Assembly: GCA_024364735.1 (NCBI GenBank)
Contig: JAGFNQ010000846.1
Coordinates: 212,322-276,321 of the forward strand
Length of the DNA: 64,000 nucleotides
Direction: 5' to 3'
Origin: Boesenbergia rotunda
Taxonomy: Eukaryota > Streptophyta > Magnoliopsida > Zingiberales > Zingiberaceae
Shown here: positions 33,746 through 46,290 of the stretch, piece after piece
Layout of the letters: every line of letters starts with the position of its first letter
Numbering within the stretch: position 1 is the first letter of the stretch
Notes under the pieces: generated by a model
Told to the model about the DNA's origin: nothing
The model's input: the letters and a program-made list of their open reading frames with translations, nothing else
Databases searched by the model: none
Made by a program: the position numbers and the translations under genes

Positions 33746-36691
33746 CGGAACATTACTTATATCGGGTTGATGTAGTAGATATTTATATAAATATTTATTT
33801 TAATGAAATTTGAAATTAATTTTAATAGATATAAAATGTCTCATTAGGTAATGACCTCCTCATAGAATGGACGCGTGAAGGTAAAATATTTTTATGATTT
33901 ACTTAATTATATTTTATCATGAGATTTACTTAATTATATTTTATCATGAGATTGATGATATTGAATCGTTTAAAGGAATGATATCATCTATTGCTCTATG
34001 CTGATTCGAATTACGTTGCCCATGAGTATTCATCCATCAACTGTTTGATATAATCATTTAAGAATAATTGTTTAGGTAAAAAAAACATTAAGTTATCTAG
34101 CAATTTAATTAGCATATCACAACCTCAACCTTAGAAAAAAGCAAGTATTTAACTTTGCACATATACCATAAGTATCGGACCCATATTAGGTCAGCAAGAC
34201 ACTCACATGATCCCGCTTTGAGATAGTAAGGTCATCATGCCGAGTGCCAAAGTGGCTATGGGCTCAAGTGGGCGAGCACTTGAGTGTCGAGTGTTGAGGA
34301 CCCAAGTACAGAGTACTAGTGAATGCATGAGGATCTCAGAACCCAAGCTCGAATGCCCAACCAACTAAGCACCCAAAAGCTAAGGACTCAAGAGGTCAAA
34401 CCCGAACCCGAGCGTGAATACCTGATTGCCAAAGCACCCAAGAGTGAAAGACTTGAGAGCCTATTGGGATCGTAGGATCGGTAAGAGAGAGATGAATTAC
34501 TCCTGAAACATAAATTGATCTTTTATTTTGCTAACAAAGATAGAGATTAGGACATAAGCAAAACAATAACATTAAAATTAAATAACTAAAATGACAGAGA
34601 CACAATCAGTTACTTGATTTACAACTAAGAAGGTTGCTAATCCAATGCAAATAATAGCTCGTTCTCCAGATATACTCCTTGGAATAGAGAAGCCTCTTAT
34701 ACAAGGTAGAACTCAGAGACAAAGAAAGAAAATATTGCAGAATTTCGTATATAGTTGGAATAATTGAATGAACTGAGTTCAAGGGTCTATTTATAGCCCA
34801 TGTGAAAGTTTATCGAAGTGCTGACGTGGCGCTTCTCGGGCGCCCAAGTACACATGGGCGCCTGACAGGTGGTCAAGGCTTATCGATGTCGCAACGTTCG
34901 TTGAACGGTTAGTTCTCGATAAAGTTTGGACCACGGGCACGCGAGTCAGTTCGAGCCTGGGAATACGGGCGCCGGGTCCAACCGGGTGCCCCCATTCACG
35001 GGCGCCCTAGTTTGACTAGTCAACAACTTATTGACCAGCTTTCCAGCAGATCTTCTGGGTGATTTCGGGTCTTCCAGAGTTGGGCTCACTCGAACTCTTC
35101 TCCGGCCTTCTCCTCGAGCGTGCTTCCTTCCGGCTTCTCGTCCTTCTCGCTCCACTAGCGTACTCTTCCGTAGACCTCCGCATCCCTCGGATGCACTGAG
35201 CCCGTCGGCTCCCTTCCCATACTATCCTTCTCGATTACTGCGTCTTCTGCTCAACTTCCTATGCTCCTAAGCTCTTGCACACTTAGACACTGGGATCAAA
35301 TACTAACAGAGTCTAACTTTGACCTAGTTGACCACATAAAAACATACCCAGAGTACTTATAATTTTCTCATTTTTGATATGTATCAACCTGAGCTAAGTT
35401 AGGGTTAACTAAAAAATTATGAATAATAAAGAAACAAGTGATATGATTTGCAATTTAAAGTGATAAAATTTATAATATAAACTTAAATCTTATCTCTTCC
35501 CCTTAATCACATCCAAAAAAAAATTGGAAGGGCAAAAAATGACTCAGAGAAAAAAACTTTTGAAAACCATTTATAAGAAAAAAAATCATAGAAAATTATC
35601 TAATAACTTAAAATTTCAAAAATACACTAGAATATTTCAAAGCAAACGTTTAGTTACCAAAAAATTTGTTTGACAAAAATCGGTCGGAATGTATTTTTAA
35701 AATTAGAAATCTGATTATTGATAAAATATTTATAAAAATTTATTTCTTTGTTGAAAAATACTCAAATTTTTATCTAATTTAGAAATTTACAGGTACAACT
35801 CTATAAACATTTTCAAGTAAAATAAGTTTCCTGATTATAAGAAAATAATTTTAAATTCATAGTTGATAATTTTTGAAAAGATAATTTTTAAAATTGGATA
35901 TCAAAAAAAAATTGAAAATTTTTTCCAACATTCAAAAGATAGTCTACAAATACCAAAAAAAATCAGATTTCATGAAAATTAATATTTAAGTATTTTTATG
36001 ATTTAAAAATTAATTTTTAAATGAAAATTCATAAAATTATATTTATAGTCAAAATATTTCGAAAAAATATCTATAGATAGATAAAAGTGAAGTCTATGGC
36101 ATAAAAAATAAAAAGTCAATTTTCTTTAAAAATAAATATTTGAAAATGATTTCAAAAAGATGGCAATTAAAGCATCAATTTACAAGCTAACAAAAAAAAA
36201 ACAATTTAGCACAAATTTTAGGATCCAAAACAAGTTCCTACCAATAGGATTTATCAAATATTTCATGAAAATATAATTTCTAGGTACTTTTGTTATTTGC
36301 CCCTATGATTTCTTATATACCAATTAAGTTTTTCAAAATACTGAATATTTAAATTTTAAAAACAATTTGAATTTTTACAAGCATGGTTATTTTACAATTT
36401 CACTATTTGAGCCTTTAATTTCTCATTTTTTAATTTTAATTATCAAACATTTCTAAAGTTATGCGGAAGCTAACTTTCTTTTTAATTCTTCATTCTTAAA
36501 TTTCAACTTAAATAAGGATTTTGTCATTGCTTTAATACCATAATAGAGTTAATAGGGAGGTAGAAGGTGTTGATGCAGTCTGATCCTGATTGTTGTTTTG
36601 GTGTTGACACCGATTTTAGTTTAGGTTGATTAGATGATTATGATTAAGTCTTGGTCGTGGACTAGGCATACATAGTGGGACTAGGTTTGAT
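33746..36691. other. AT-rich intergenic DNA
   Basis: No supported gene. 34190-34470 has scattered acccaag words. 34490-35330 looks like the outer part of an unidentified LTR or promoter on the minus strand (TATA-like tctataaatag on minus at about 34793), but I cannot find its ends. 35400-36540 is low-complexity A/T with many aaaaattt words. The ORFs at 34946-35270 are GC-rich chance frames without motifs. Confidence 0.45.
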
Positions 36692-36942
36692 GAAAGCCTG
36701 GCTTGGAGGGTTAGGTCCTAGCTTGAGAAGCTAGGTTGGGAAAAAGTCCTAGCTTGGAGGGCTAGGTGTGAAAAGTCCAAACCTGGAGGATTAGATGTGG
36801 AAAAGTCCTAGCTTAGAGGGTTAGGTGTGAAAAGTCCTAACCTGGAGGGTTAGGTATGAAAAGTCCTAACCTGGAGGGTTAGGTGTGGAAAGTCCTAACT
36901 TAGAGGGCTAGGTGTGGAAAAGTCCTAGCTTGGAGGGCTAGG
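36692..36942. repeat. 31-bp minisatellite
   Basis: About eight units of the type aaaagtcctaacctggaggg plus ttaggtgtg, alternating taacctggagggtta and tagcttggagggcta variants. Each unit contains an inverted repeat (cctaacc..ggttagg). The array ends exactly at the TGTAAC start of a Gypsy LTR. Confidence 0.9.
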
Positions 36943-38056
36943 TGTAACACCCCACTAAAATTTCCTTCAATATTATCCCTAATATGGAGTAGGCTTGCAT
37001 GAATAATAGCCATATTGAGCATGATTCATGAACGATAGTTAGAGTTGTGGGAATTTTAGTATAAGTGTTAATAGGCCTTATATGGGCTCTAAATGGTGGA
37101 AATTACTAATGGGTCTTAAATAACACTTCATTAGTTATTCTAATGGGCCCCATGAGGATAAAAGAAATAACACATCATGTGATGAGCCTTACTTTAGATG
37201 GGCTTGCAAAAGAATAAAGAATAAAAAAATGATGTAGGTGCCAAGGATTGAACCTTGGACCTTAGAAATGTTGTAAGCCTTAAGAATGCATATGCAACCA
37301 ATTCACCTAGCAAGGGAGTGCTAGTAGGAGGATAAAGGAAATTGTAGATAAGTGTAAGGATAAGGGAGATGAAGAGGCACCATGGGAGATGCAGAGTCAC
37401 CATGGAAAATGAAGAGTCACCATGGAAGGTGAAGAGGCATACCTCTTCATTTACTATAAGAAGATGAGGAAAGGGAAAAAAAATGCCATAAGGCATCTCC
37501 TCCCTCTTCTCATTGCCGAAAATACCAAGGTCCCCTCTCCATCAAGAAAATTCTCTCCAAGAAGATCTAGTGAAGGCTTTGTGTTTGTGAAGCAAAGGAA
37601 GAGCCAAGGAGCAAGAAGTTCTTTCTTTCTCCTTCTAGGTGATATATTTTGTTTGGAAATCCTTAGCACAAGAGTAAGACTCCCCTCACCTGCAACATAA
37701 TAGTTTTTATATGTTTTATTCATGTTCTTGTATGTTCTTGCGATGTGTTGCTAAAAATCGTGAAGTTTTTCCCTATAGGTAAGTTTCGGCCCAAGCATGG
37801 ATTTAGGGCTTAGGGTTATGTTTGATGCTATCTAATGACTCCAATGTTTTCTTGATGTTAAGTCATGAGTTATGATGTAAAAAGATGGAGCAAAAAGACC
37901 CTTAAAAGTTTAGGCCAAGGCTCTCATGAAGCCATAGACTTTTTGGCCATAAGAAGATGTTTGAGTTCTTTTTGACTAGCTAATAATTTTAAGTCCTTGT
38001 TAATGTTTTGTTTAAAGGTTATATATATATTTTTAGGCCATATTTCCCCTCTGAAC
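36943..38056 (+). mobile_element. Gypsy LTR (TGTAACACC family), left part only
   Basis: Starts TGTAACACCCC at 36943 at the edge of the minisatellite. It carries the pol III-like boxes (37244-37309), a weak TATA-like ctataagaag (about 37453), the donor-like GTAAGA (37674-37679) followed by ctcacctgcaac, and one TTTCGGCCC motif (37785). At 38056 it is cut by the Copia-2 5' LTR. The remainder would lie beyond the nested block, outside the window. Confidence 0.85.
37244..37309 (-). promoter_or_regulatory. tRNA-like A-box/B-box in LTR
   Basis: Minus strand: A-box TAGGTGAATTGG (37309-37298) and B-box GGTTCAATCCT (37254-37244). Same position relative to U3 as in the other Gypsy LTRs. Confidence 0.65.
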
Positions 38057-40198
38057 TGTTAGTGATAGGAGAGAAGTGTCCTAAGGCAATCGCCTTATGA
38101 TTGTAATCATTTATTCTAATAAATGAATATTCATTATTTGAGTATACATATTTGTGTATTTGATTGAGATTTTAAACTCATTTACTGAATGTCCGCAATA
38201 CAATTCACAGCATGAGAGAATTTGTGATGAATTCACAACTAGTGATTATCTCTACATGTGCAATTGTCAAGTATTGAAATTGTCCCTAGTCGATGAATTG
38301 ATAAATACGGACACTATCAATTCTGTTGAGACTAGCATGGGTTATTCTCTAATCAGCTGATTCTCACTGGCTGGTGACATTGAAATATCCGGAGATAAAC
38401 ATGAATGCTAGTTAAGGGAACTAGTTCATTGGAGTGACTGGCTGTAAAACTTCATATGGTAGTCTACATATAGATATGTCAGTGAAGTTCTTACTGCAGC
38501 TTAAGTGCGATGTTCCTTTGACTTGCGGTGTTCAAGTCATCTTGGTCATGGAGACTTATACTTTGACATCTTAAGCAAGCATCTCCAAGAAGGTGTGGAC
38601 CCAGGATGATTGGGTATAAGCCGAAGAACCCGAAGATGTTTGAACAGCGTACAAAGGATTCACCACTCCTTGCGAGGAGATGTATACCCGAGGCCTATCG
38701 TCGGATTGTTACTCGAAGCCTCTGGCCAGAGCATGACATATTCAGAGTATGAATCTCTTAAATACATGAGAGTAATTAGAATCCATAGGACGAGAAAACG
38801 TTACTTGGGCTAGGTGTGACGTAGTCAGCCTAGTGGGGACTGACACACATAAACCATGTCCAGAACCAAGTGGGTATAAGATGGTGAAGGGAATGGGGCA
38901 CGATTCATTATAGCTGCTGAAGGGTTTCAGAATTGTTTCTGAGGTCAACCGTTGATCTTTCGATTAATTGGAGATCATGATGTACTACTAGGTGCCACTC
39001 ATGATCGTTCTATAATTAATTGATTAATTATAGACAGCCAACATAAATCGAAAATCTATTTAGTCACACGCACTACGAGTAATCCGGGGGATTTAAAATG
39101 AGTTGAAAATTGGATTTTCCAATCAAGAGAGATTAAGTTTGGTTGAGCCAAACGATAAGTCGAATCTGAATTTTTCAGAGACGCATCGGAAGCGAAAAAT
39201 GGCTAAAGCCTTTTGAAGACATAATAGATGAATTAAATAAGTTTAATTAATTGGGGCTTGGCTTGGATGGGCCGGCCAAAGAGGGCCTCCATCCTCTTTG
39301 CTTGGCCGACAACAACAAAGGGAGAGAACCAAGTTTTTGGTTCAATTTATAAAATAAACCAAGTGTGGTTTGTTTTATAAAATTATGGATGATATAAATT
39401 TTTATATAATAAACCAAGGTTTGGTTTATTTTTCATGAAAATTAAAATGAACCATGGATTGGTTTATTTTATAAAATCAATCATGGATTGATTTACCATG
39501 ATAAGGAAATTTATTCCATTGGAGAGAAGAGACTTGATTGATTTTTTATCATGAATTAAAATATGATTTTAACCATGATATAAAATCAAACTTGGCATGA
39601 TGGAATAAGTTATTCCATATTTGAGAGGCTTGATGGTTGAGAGACCACTATATAAAGGACCCAAGGCAAGGCTTGGGTAATAATCGTAGAGATGAAGACA
39701 TAGGCTCTCTCCCTCTCTTTCTCTCCTTCTCTTCTCCCCTTCTTGCCGTGCGCCAACCAGCCCCAAGAAGGAGCACCAGCCGACCGCCCCTGCCCTTTCC
39801 CTTCCGGTCATCCTTTTGTGGTTAGTCTTCCGACTTCTCTCTTGGTTTTTCTTGTCGCGTTCTCGGAGAATCTAGTAGTTCTCGAGAACACGAAACTCGT
39901 GGCTTTGCGAAGTCATCCCGAAGATACTCGGCGTGGATGCGAATAGAGGCGCAGCTTCCAAGGGACGCTTATGGTTGGATCTCGTCCCTTCCTTTGAGTT
40001 ACGCGAGGTAATACGTAAATTAGTTTATGTTTCTGTAAAATTTTAAATATATGATTATGTCTACACAATATAAAATTGCATGCTCATATGTGTGGTTAAA
40101 TAATTTGAGAAATTATTTATGCTAAACCTTCCGCTGCACGTAATTAATTTTTAAAATTACGAACCTGTATCCATGTCAACATGCACCCGGTCCCAACA
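38057..40198 (+). repeat. 5' LTR of Copia-2
   Basis: 2,142 bp, TGTTAGTGATAGG to GTCCCAACA, co-linear with the solo LTR at 2227-4467. TATA box tatataaa at 39649-39656. It has the palindromic ggccggccaaagaggg region (about 39270-39310). Followed within 2 bp by the primer-binding site. Confidence 0.95.
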
Positions 40199-40199
40199 G

Positions 40200-40211
40200 T
40201 GGTATCAGAGC
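40200..40211 (+). other. Primer-binding site, initiator tRNA-Met type
   Basis: TGGTATCAGAGC directly after the LTR end CCCAACAG. Confidence 0.96.
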
Positions 40212-41920
40212 CGAGGTTTGTGTTCGACATAATCATATAATTGTTTTGCAGAAAGCTTTATCATGATCTCAATTTTAGAAAATTTTGAATTATGGAAACT
40301 TTCCAATTATGGTAAATTTTCAATTTAGGAATTTCAAAGTTTGGAAATCCTCATGAAATTTCACAAACTTTTGAAATATCTCTGTTTTTGATATTTTATG
40401 ATAATCGTGAAAACATTCCATTTTTGGAAACTTTCCAATTTTGGAAATTTTCCAATTTTGGAAAAACGCAAGTTTTCTTTGTGCCAGAAACTTACAATTA
40501 TTCTAAAAACTTTTTATTTTTGGAAACTTTCTATTTATGGAAAGCTCGCAATTTTGGGCACTTTCTTTCATGAAAGTCTAGATAAATTATGGGAATATTA
40601 ATTGGCATTTAAATTTATAATTGTAAATTAAATTATACAAAATTCTTTATTTTGGATTGAGCCTCGGGGAGCCGTCCAATTTAAAGTTAGTTGTTATAAT
40701 AAAATTTCCTAAATTGAATTTAAGCTGTCAAATGTTTAATTTGGTTTGAGCCTCGGGGAGCCGTCCAAATTAAGTTATTGATATTAATTTTCCATAAATA
40801 AAATAAGTGATCAAATCTTGAAAATTTTTGAGGTGATTCTCAAACGACAATTTCCTTATTTGATTTATGAGGTGATGCTCTTACATATTATTGTCTCCAA
40901 AATTAATTAGGAAAATTATTTCCTATAGAGTATATTTCCTTAAATAAGATTTTCATGAAAATAATATGTGGTTGAATTAAGAGGATCTGTCTCTTAATTT
41001 AATAAGATTTGATTTAGAGAAATCAAAGTCTTAAACATATTATTTCCGAAATTGATTATGATAATTCAGGAAATTGTTTCCCAAAATAATTCCTTGAATA
41101 AAGTATGAAATTAAAATTAGGAAATCCGGTTCCTAATTCAATTAATGAGACTTGATATATTAAGTCACATACATACTTTATTAAGGAAATTGTTAGAACA
41201 TGACATAATTATATGTCATGAATGTGCATAAAAGAAAAGGATGAGACCCAAAACCCCTTACAAAATATTAACGCCAACACCTTCCATTAATATGGCTAAA
41301 ACCAGAGTATTGTTTCTCGTTTGGGTTGATGGGCACATCCATGCCCGGCTTGAACCTCAACATGTTCAAACCATGGAATTAGTTTATGATTAATATAGTT
41401 GGAGTTAGAGGTCAATCCTTAGTTTTGGTTGTTGGACACATCCAAGCCTGACTAAACGGTTGAATGAGCTCCAACCATATTAAAACTATTTCTTGATTAA
41501 TGGGTCAGCCTTAAGCTTGGAGCATCGATTTGTTGTGCCACAACCAAGGTCGATGTAAAGAGAGGTGCAGTTGGGTGCTATGTATATTGTTGCATACTTG
41601 TTAATGAGTTAACAACCCAATGATTTATGCAAACATTCAATTAGTTGATAGCATAATGTGATAGTTACATATGTATAATATGTAATCGGTATAATTACCT
41701 ACCTTCATAGCTAAGAATAACTTGATGGACTCTAGCCATGGTTGTTCTTATCTATGGTTGGATATCAACCTATTTGGAGATGTTCCTACGATCTCCCGAA
41801 TTGATAAAAAGGGTTATTCAATTCGAAAAATAAATAAGATTTAATTAATGTATATTGATGCATTCTTTATCATTCTCATCACATAACCTCAATTTATATT
41901 TCTAGGATAATCACCTGATC
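40212..41920 (+). other. Long untranslated leader of Copia-2 with internal repeats
   Basis: 1.7 kb without a gene. 40290-40570 repeats ttggaaactttccaatttt-like palindromic words. TTGAGCCTCGGGGAGCCGTC occurs exactly twice (about 40658 and 40746). A paired block with gggcacatccatgcc / ggacacatccaagcc occurs at about 41330 and 41440. Such structured repeats could serve packaging or translation, but this is inference. Confidence 0.7.
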
Positions 41921-42760
41921 ATGTATTCTCTTAATTTGCGTTCTATTTTGGACACCAATAAGCTGACTGGGCCAAACTTCATGGACTGGCTTCGAAACCT
42001 GAGGATAGTCCTCAAGGCAGAAAAGCTTGCTTATGTCCTTGAAGAACAACTTCCCAACCATCCTCCTGAAGATGCAACTCCAGACCAGTTAGTGGCCTAT
42101 CAGAAACATGTGGCCGATTCTGAACTTGCGAGTTGCATCATGCTGGCCGTTATGGTACCTGAGCTACAAAAGCAGCATGAGCATATGGATGCTCATACCA
42201 TCGTCTTCCATCTTCATGAGCTGTTTGACGAGCAGGCGAGATCCGAAAGGTTTGAGGTCTCCAGACTCCTCTTCACCTCTAAGATGCAGGAAGGCACTTC
42301 TGTTTCACTATTTGTGTTGAAGATGTTGGGGTACATTGAGCGACTAGGCACACTCGGATTTGCAATGGATCACGAACTAAGTATTCACTTAATTCTGCAT
42401 TGTTTGCCCAAGAGTTACTCACAGTTTGTGATGAACTATCGGATGAACAAACTGGAGACTAACATTCCTGAGTTGCTTAACCTGCTGAAGACTGTAGAGC
42501 CTTCTATAAAGCAGGATCAGAAGACGGTACTGTTAGTTGGTTCCTCAACGAAATGCTCTAAGAGAAAGCCCAAAGAACAAAATAAGGGAAGGAAGAAAAA
42601 GGCCAAAAAGATTGAAAAGGCACCAAAAGGCACTTGCCATCACTGCGGCAAGGAGGGCCACTAGCGAAGAAACTGCAAGGTTTATCTTGAGTCCTTGAAG
42701 AAGAAGACATCCGATGCCCATCCTCTTTAGGTATCTTCGTTATTGAATGTCTCTCTATTT
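41921..42760 (+). pseudogene. Copia-2 gag
   Basis: ATG at 41921 opens MYSLNLRSILDTNKLTGPNF, the conserved Copia gag start. A UBN2-type capsid domain follows (FTSKMQEGTSVS, LPKSYSQFVMNYRMNK), then a Lys-rich segment and the zinc knuckle CHHCGKEGH. The frame stops at 42662 (TAG) in the middle of the CCHC knuckle and reads on RRNC, so one point change (Trp to stop) inactivated it. Before the stop it gives 247 residues with no other interruption, so decay is mild. Confidence 0.92.
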
Positions 42761-43147
42761 CCTCAGACACCTGGGTACTAGGGGCTAAGGAATAGAAGAA
42801 GACTCATCAAGGGAGAAGTGAATTTGCGTGTTGGAAATGGAGCAAAGATTGCCGCTGTTGCCATCGGAACATATTTGCTAAAGCTCCCTACTGGACTTGT
42901 CTTAGAATTGGATAATTGTTATTTTGTTCCTTCGTTAATAAAAAACATTGTATCTATTTCATGCTTGAATGAAAAGGGTTATCATTTAACTTTTAGTAAC
43001 AATTGTTGTTACATAACTTTAAATGGTGTTCTTTATGGGACCGGAACTTTATGCAATGGTATCTACACATTTGATTTATTCGGTGACGTTTTCAATATCG
43101 AAGTTAGCAACAAACGTGCTCGAATAGATAATCAAATAAACTCCTAT
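42761..43147 (+). pseudogene. Copia-2 protease to pre-integrase region, left half
   Basis: The frame at 42818-43147 reads VGNGAKIAAVAIGTYLL, VPSLIKNIVSISCL and NCCYITLNGVLYGTG, the segment between protease and GAG-pre-integrase in Copia polyproteins. The protease active-site DSGA motif is not intact upstream. The frame is cut at 43147 by the Gypsy LTR and resumes at 52518. Confidence 0.88.
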
Positions 43148-45880
43148 TGTAACACCCCAAATTTTAATGTAATATCATGACGACGTATGAAAAATGTTTA
43201 TAATGAAATGATATAAATTTCATGCAATCACATGCTATGAAATGCCATGAATGCATGAAATATCATATTCATGAAATATATATTGGGCTTGGCTTATTGG
43301 GCTTGGAAATGAATTAGTAAGAGGTGATAAAAAGAAAGTGCAAGGTGGAGGAAGTAAGGATCGAACCTTGAACCTATCACTTGCACTAACTCCTTCCTAA
43401 CCAAATGCTCTAATGGGTGTTTCATGTTAGGAGAAGGGGAGACATGCTTGTTAAGGCTTGGGCAATGAAGAGACATGTCTTTTCACAAGAGGTGTATAAA
43501 TAGGAGTAAGAGATGGAAGTTAGAAAGAAGTTTTTTTTCTCATTCTTCTTCCTCCCTTCTTCTTCCTTGCCGAGCCTAGCATCCCCTCTTCCATTTTCGA
43601 AATTCCAACCCTAGGGTTCTATCCCTAGGGCAATTGCAAGAAGGGAAGTCCAAGTGCCATTGTCCTCTACCAAGTCCAAGGAGTCCTAGAGAAAATTTGG
43701 AAGAAAAGGATTTTCACATACCCTCCAAGTGTAGGGTACCCTACGGTTTAAGAGAAGGTGAAATTCCAGCGCTAGGATGTAAGTGTCCTCTCGCCTGTGG
43801 CATAATTGCTATTGAATGTATGCTTGTTTGATTCTTTGAAAAAAAAATCACAAGAACTTCCTTAAGGAAGTTTCGGCCACCACCAAGACAAAGGGCTTGG
43901 TTGCTTCTTGATGTATGAGGATACCCCTAGGAACTTAGGGTATGGATGTGTATTGTTTTCCAAATTTTTGAGAAGACAAAAATTAGGGTTTGGTGCCCTA
44001 TAAGTTTCAGCCAAAGAAGAGGAGTTAAGGCTTTTGTGTGGCTTGCTATCCTATTATATTCCCATGATTAGTATTGTAGATAAAATATTTGTGTAAATGT
44101 TTGTGTGAAGATTGGATGTCAAAAACCTAGCCTACCCTACCCTACAATGTTTCGGCAACCCCTTGTAATTTAAGGTTAGTGGATGCTAACCCCACTTTGA
44201 GGCTTAAACCATGTTTCAATTGTTAGCATGTAGTGTACTTGAGGTGTTTGTAGAAATGCTTGAATGAATGCTTGATTGGAAAACCAAACCCTCACTTGCA
44301 ATTTCGGCCCCAACATGGAACCCTAGCTTAGGGAAGGTCATTTACCTCTAATGTATGCCATGTTAATAGAATGCATGATAGGGATATATATGTGATGAAT
44401 GTATGCTTTAATTGGATGAAAAAAAAGGAAATTCCCTTACTTGTAACTTTCGGCCAACCCTAGTCCTAGGGTTGGGAAGCACTTAGTGAAATCATGAAGC
44501 ATGCTACCACTTATGTGATGTGTGTATAAATTATGTGACCTATCTTGTTAGGTATAAAAGCATGCCTTATAGCCCATGGGGCACTCTTATGACATGAACA
44601 TGATGTGTTTGATAATATGCTTAAAAGGGATACTCTATTGAAACTGGGATCAAGAGCACCCAAATGTGTGGTGTGTCCCTAGGGGATCAAGAGCACCCTT
44701 GATGAGTGGTGTGTCCCTTTAAGATGTGATTAGGAGTACCTTTAGGCATATACATATATGAGTAATTGCATGATAAATTACTTTACTTTGAAAGTTGTGT
44801 ACCCGACTCGGAAGGGGGTCGTTAAACAAATCCAATGTGCATGTTAACTGAAGGTCATGGCATTGGTAGGACGGAAGGGTCCTGCCCTAATTAGATTGGT
44901 GGCTCGCTACCCCAATTTATTAGGGAACGCGCTTGATGTGGTACTACAACTGGGCCCTGGATGATATTGTATTTTTAAGTACTTACCTTTATGGAACCTT
45001 TTGAAAAACATTTTCTCATTATGTGATAATCTTGTTCTGTAAAGTACTTAGAGATATTTGATGTGATGTTTATGATGCTTTGATGAGATGCTTATGATGC
45101 TTATAATCTTGTTCTACCTTGATTACTGAGTAGCATGATATGATGTATCGATATGGTTTTGCGAGTAGCATGATATGATGTATCGATATGGTTTTGCGAG
45201 TAGGCCCGGATTCTTACTAAGCATGTTTTGCTTACTAGTTCATGTTATTTTTCTTATGCTGCAGATAGCGGTAAGAAATACTTGAACTAAAGGAAGAGGC
45301 AGAGGGAAATCTAGAGGATGTGTGTGGTGATGGCTCGGGAAAGGACGAAAGATTCTTGTCTACCTTATTTTTGTCTAGAATCTAAACTGCTTCCAATAAA
45401 AGATTGAAATTGTATTACTATACTCTGAATGTGTGATGATTATGACTACTCTACTATTGATTAAGTTAGAGATATGGAACCTATGTCATGTTAGATAACA
45501 CTATCATTAATGTCTAATTCTTGTAGTATGCATGCTAAGTAAAATGCTAGATATTTACTATTTCCTGTTGCTTATGAATGCTTCTCTTGCATGTGTCTAA
45601 GACTAGATAACTCTTGCTATATTCCTATGTTCTATCTTGTTCAAACCATGTTTAGATCAGTAAATTATGAAGTTAAATGATCTCTCTCTATTATGTTGTA
45701 ATTGCATGGATGATATGAAAAAAAACCTTGCTTGGTAAATTAGTCTTTAATAAGCCTGCTTACTACACTTCTTGTATTATAATTGTTTTCTACTGGTTAT
45801 ACATGCTTAACATGATAAATGATATGAATGTATGGACCCGTAACCCCGCCTTAAGGGTAGATATAAGGTCGGGCGTTACA
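43148..45880 (+). repeat. 5' LTR of the Tekay-like element
   Basis: 2,733 bp, TGTAACACCCC to GGGCGTTACA. Internal landmarks: antisense pol III-like boxes (43358-43413), TATA box tataaata (43495-43502), donor-like GTAAGT (43779-43784), TTTCGGCCA motifs (about 43870, 44026, 44150, 44304, 44445), GGCTCGCTACCCCA block (44901-44944), two 45-bp repeats around gtagcatgatatgatgtatc (about 45131 and 45168) and acceptor-like CTGCAG (45259-45264). Confidence 0.96.
43358..43413 (-). promoter_or_regulatory. tRNA-like A-box/B-box in the Tekay-like LTR
   Basis: Minus strand: A-box-like TTAGAGCATTTGG (43413-43401) and B-box GGTTCGATCC (43367-43358), 80 bp upstream of the TATA box. The identical pair is at 49987-50042 in the 3' LTR. 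Confidence 0.65.
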
Positions 45881-45883
45881 AGT

Positions 45884-45895
45884 TGGTATCAGAGC
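45884..45895 (+). other. Primer-binding site, initiator tRNA-Met type
   Basis: TGGTATCAGAGC 3 bases after the LTR end. Confidence 0.96.
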
Positions 45896-45945
45896 AGGTT
45901 TCCCCTCCATCACACACACATCAAGCTTCCTCCTGCCGCTTCCAA

Positions 45946-46290
45946 GTAAGAAATCCTAACTCGCTTATATTATTTCATGTACAGTAATGATATTGATAGA
46001 GATGATTTATGCTTGCATGATATGAAGGTGATTAATACTTGCATAACAAGTGAAGGTAGAATTAATGCTTATGTAGTCATTTATCACCTGTACGATAGTC
46101 AATGACTAGAAATTGTAAGATATGTGAACATATATGCATTCATTAGTAACCTAGACTTTGGGGTCAGAGGGTGGTTACATATGGTAATCACTAGGTAAAC
46201 TACACCGATTAGGTGTGTGTTTTCCTCTGCATATATTTGCGAATTGAAAAAGAAATGGTTTAGTACTAACCATGTCATTTTCTTTTCCAG
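45946..46290 (+). other. Probable leader intron of the Tekay-like element
   Basis: Donor AA/GTAAGA at 45946. The 3' end has TACTAAC (46264-46270), a perfect branch-point consensus, a T/C tract and CAG at 46288-46290, immediately followed by the ATG of the ORF. The 345-bp interval is AT-rich and has several in-frame stops. If spliced, the ORF start would lie ~50 nt after the primer-binding site region. Confidence 0.6.

Noticed and set aside
34490..35330. An LTR or gene promoter on the minus strand
   Set aside because: TATA-like sequence and leader-like composition are present, but no ends, TSD, primer site or second copy could be found.
42818..43180. 120-codon ORF as a complete gene
   Set aside because: Its last 11 codons run into the Gypsy LTR; it is a Copia polyprotein fragment.
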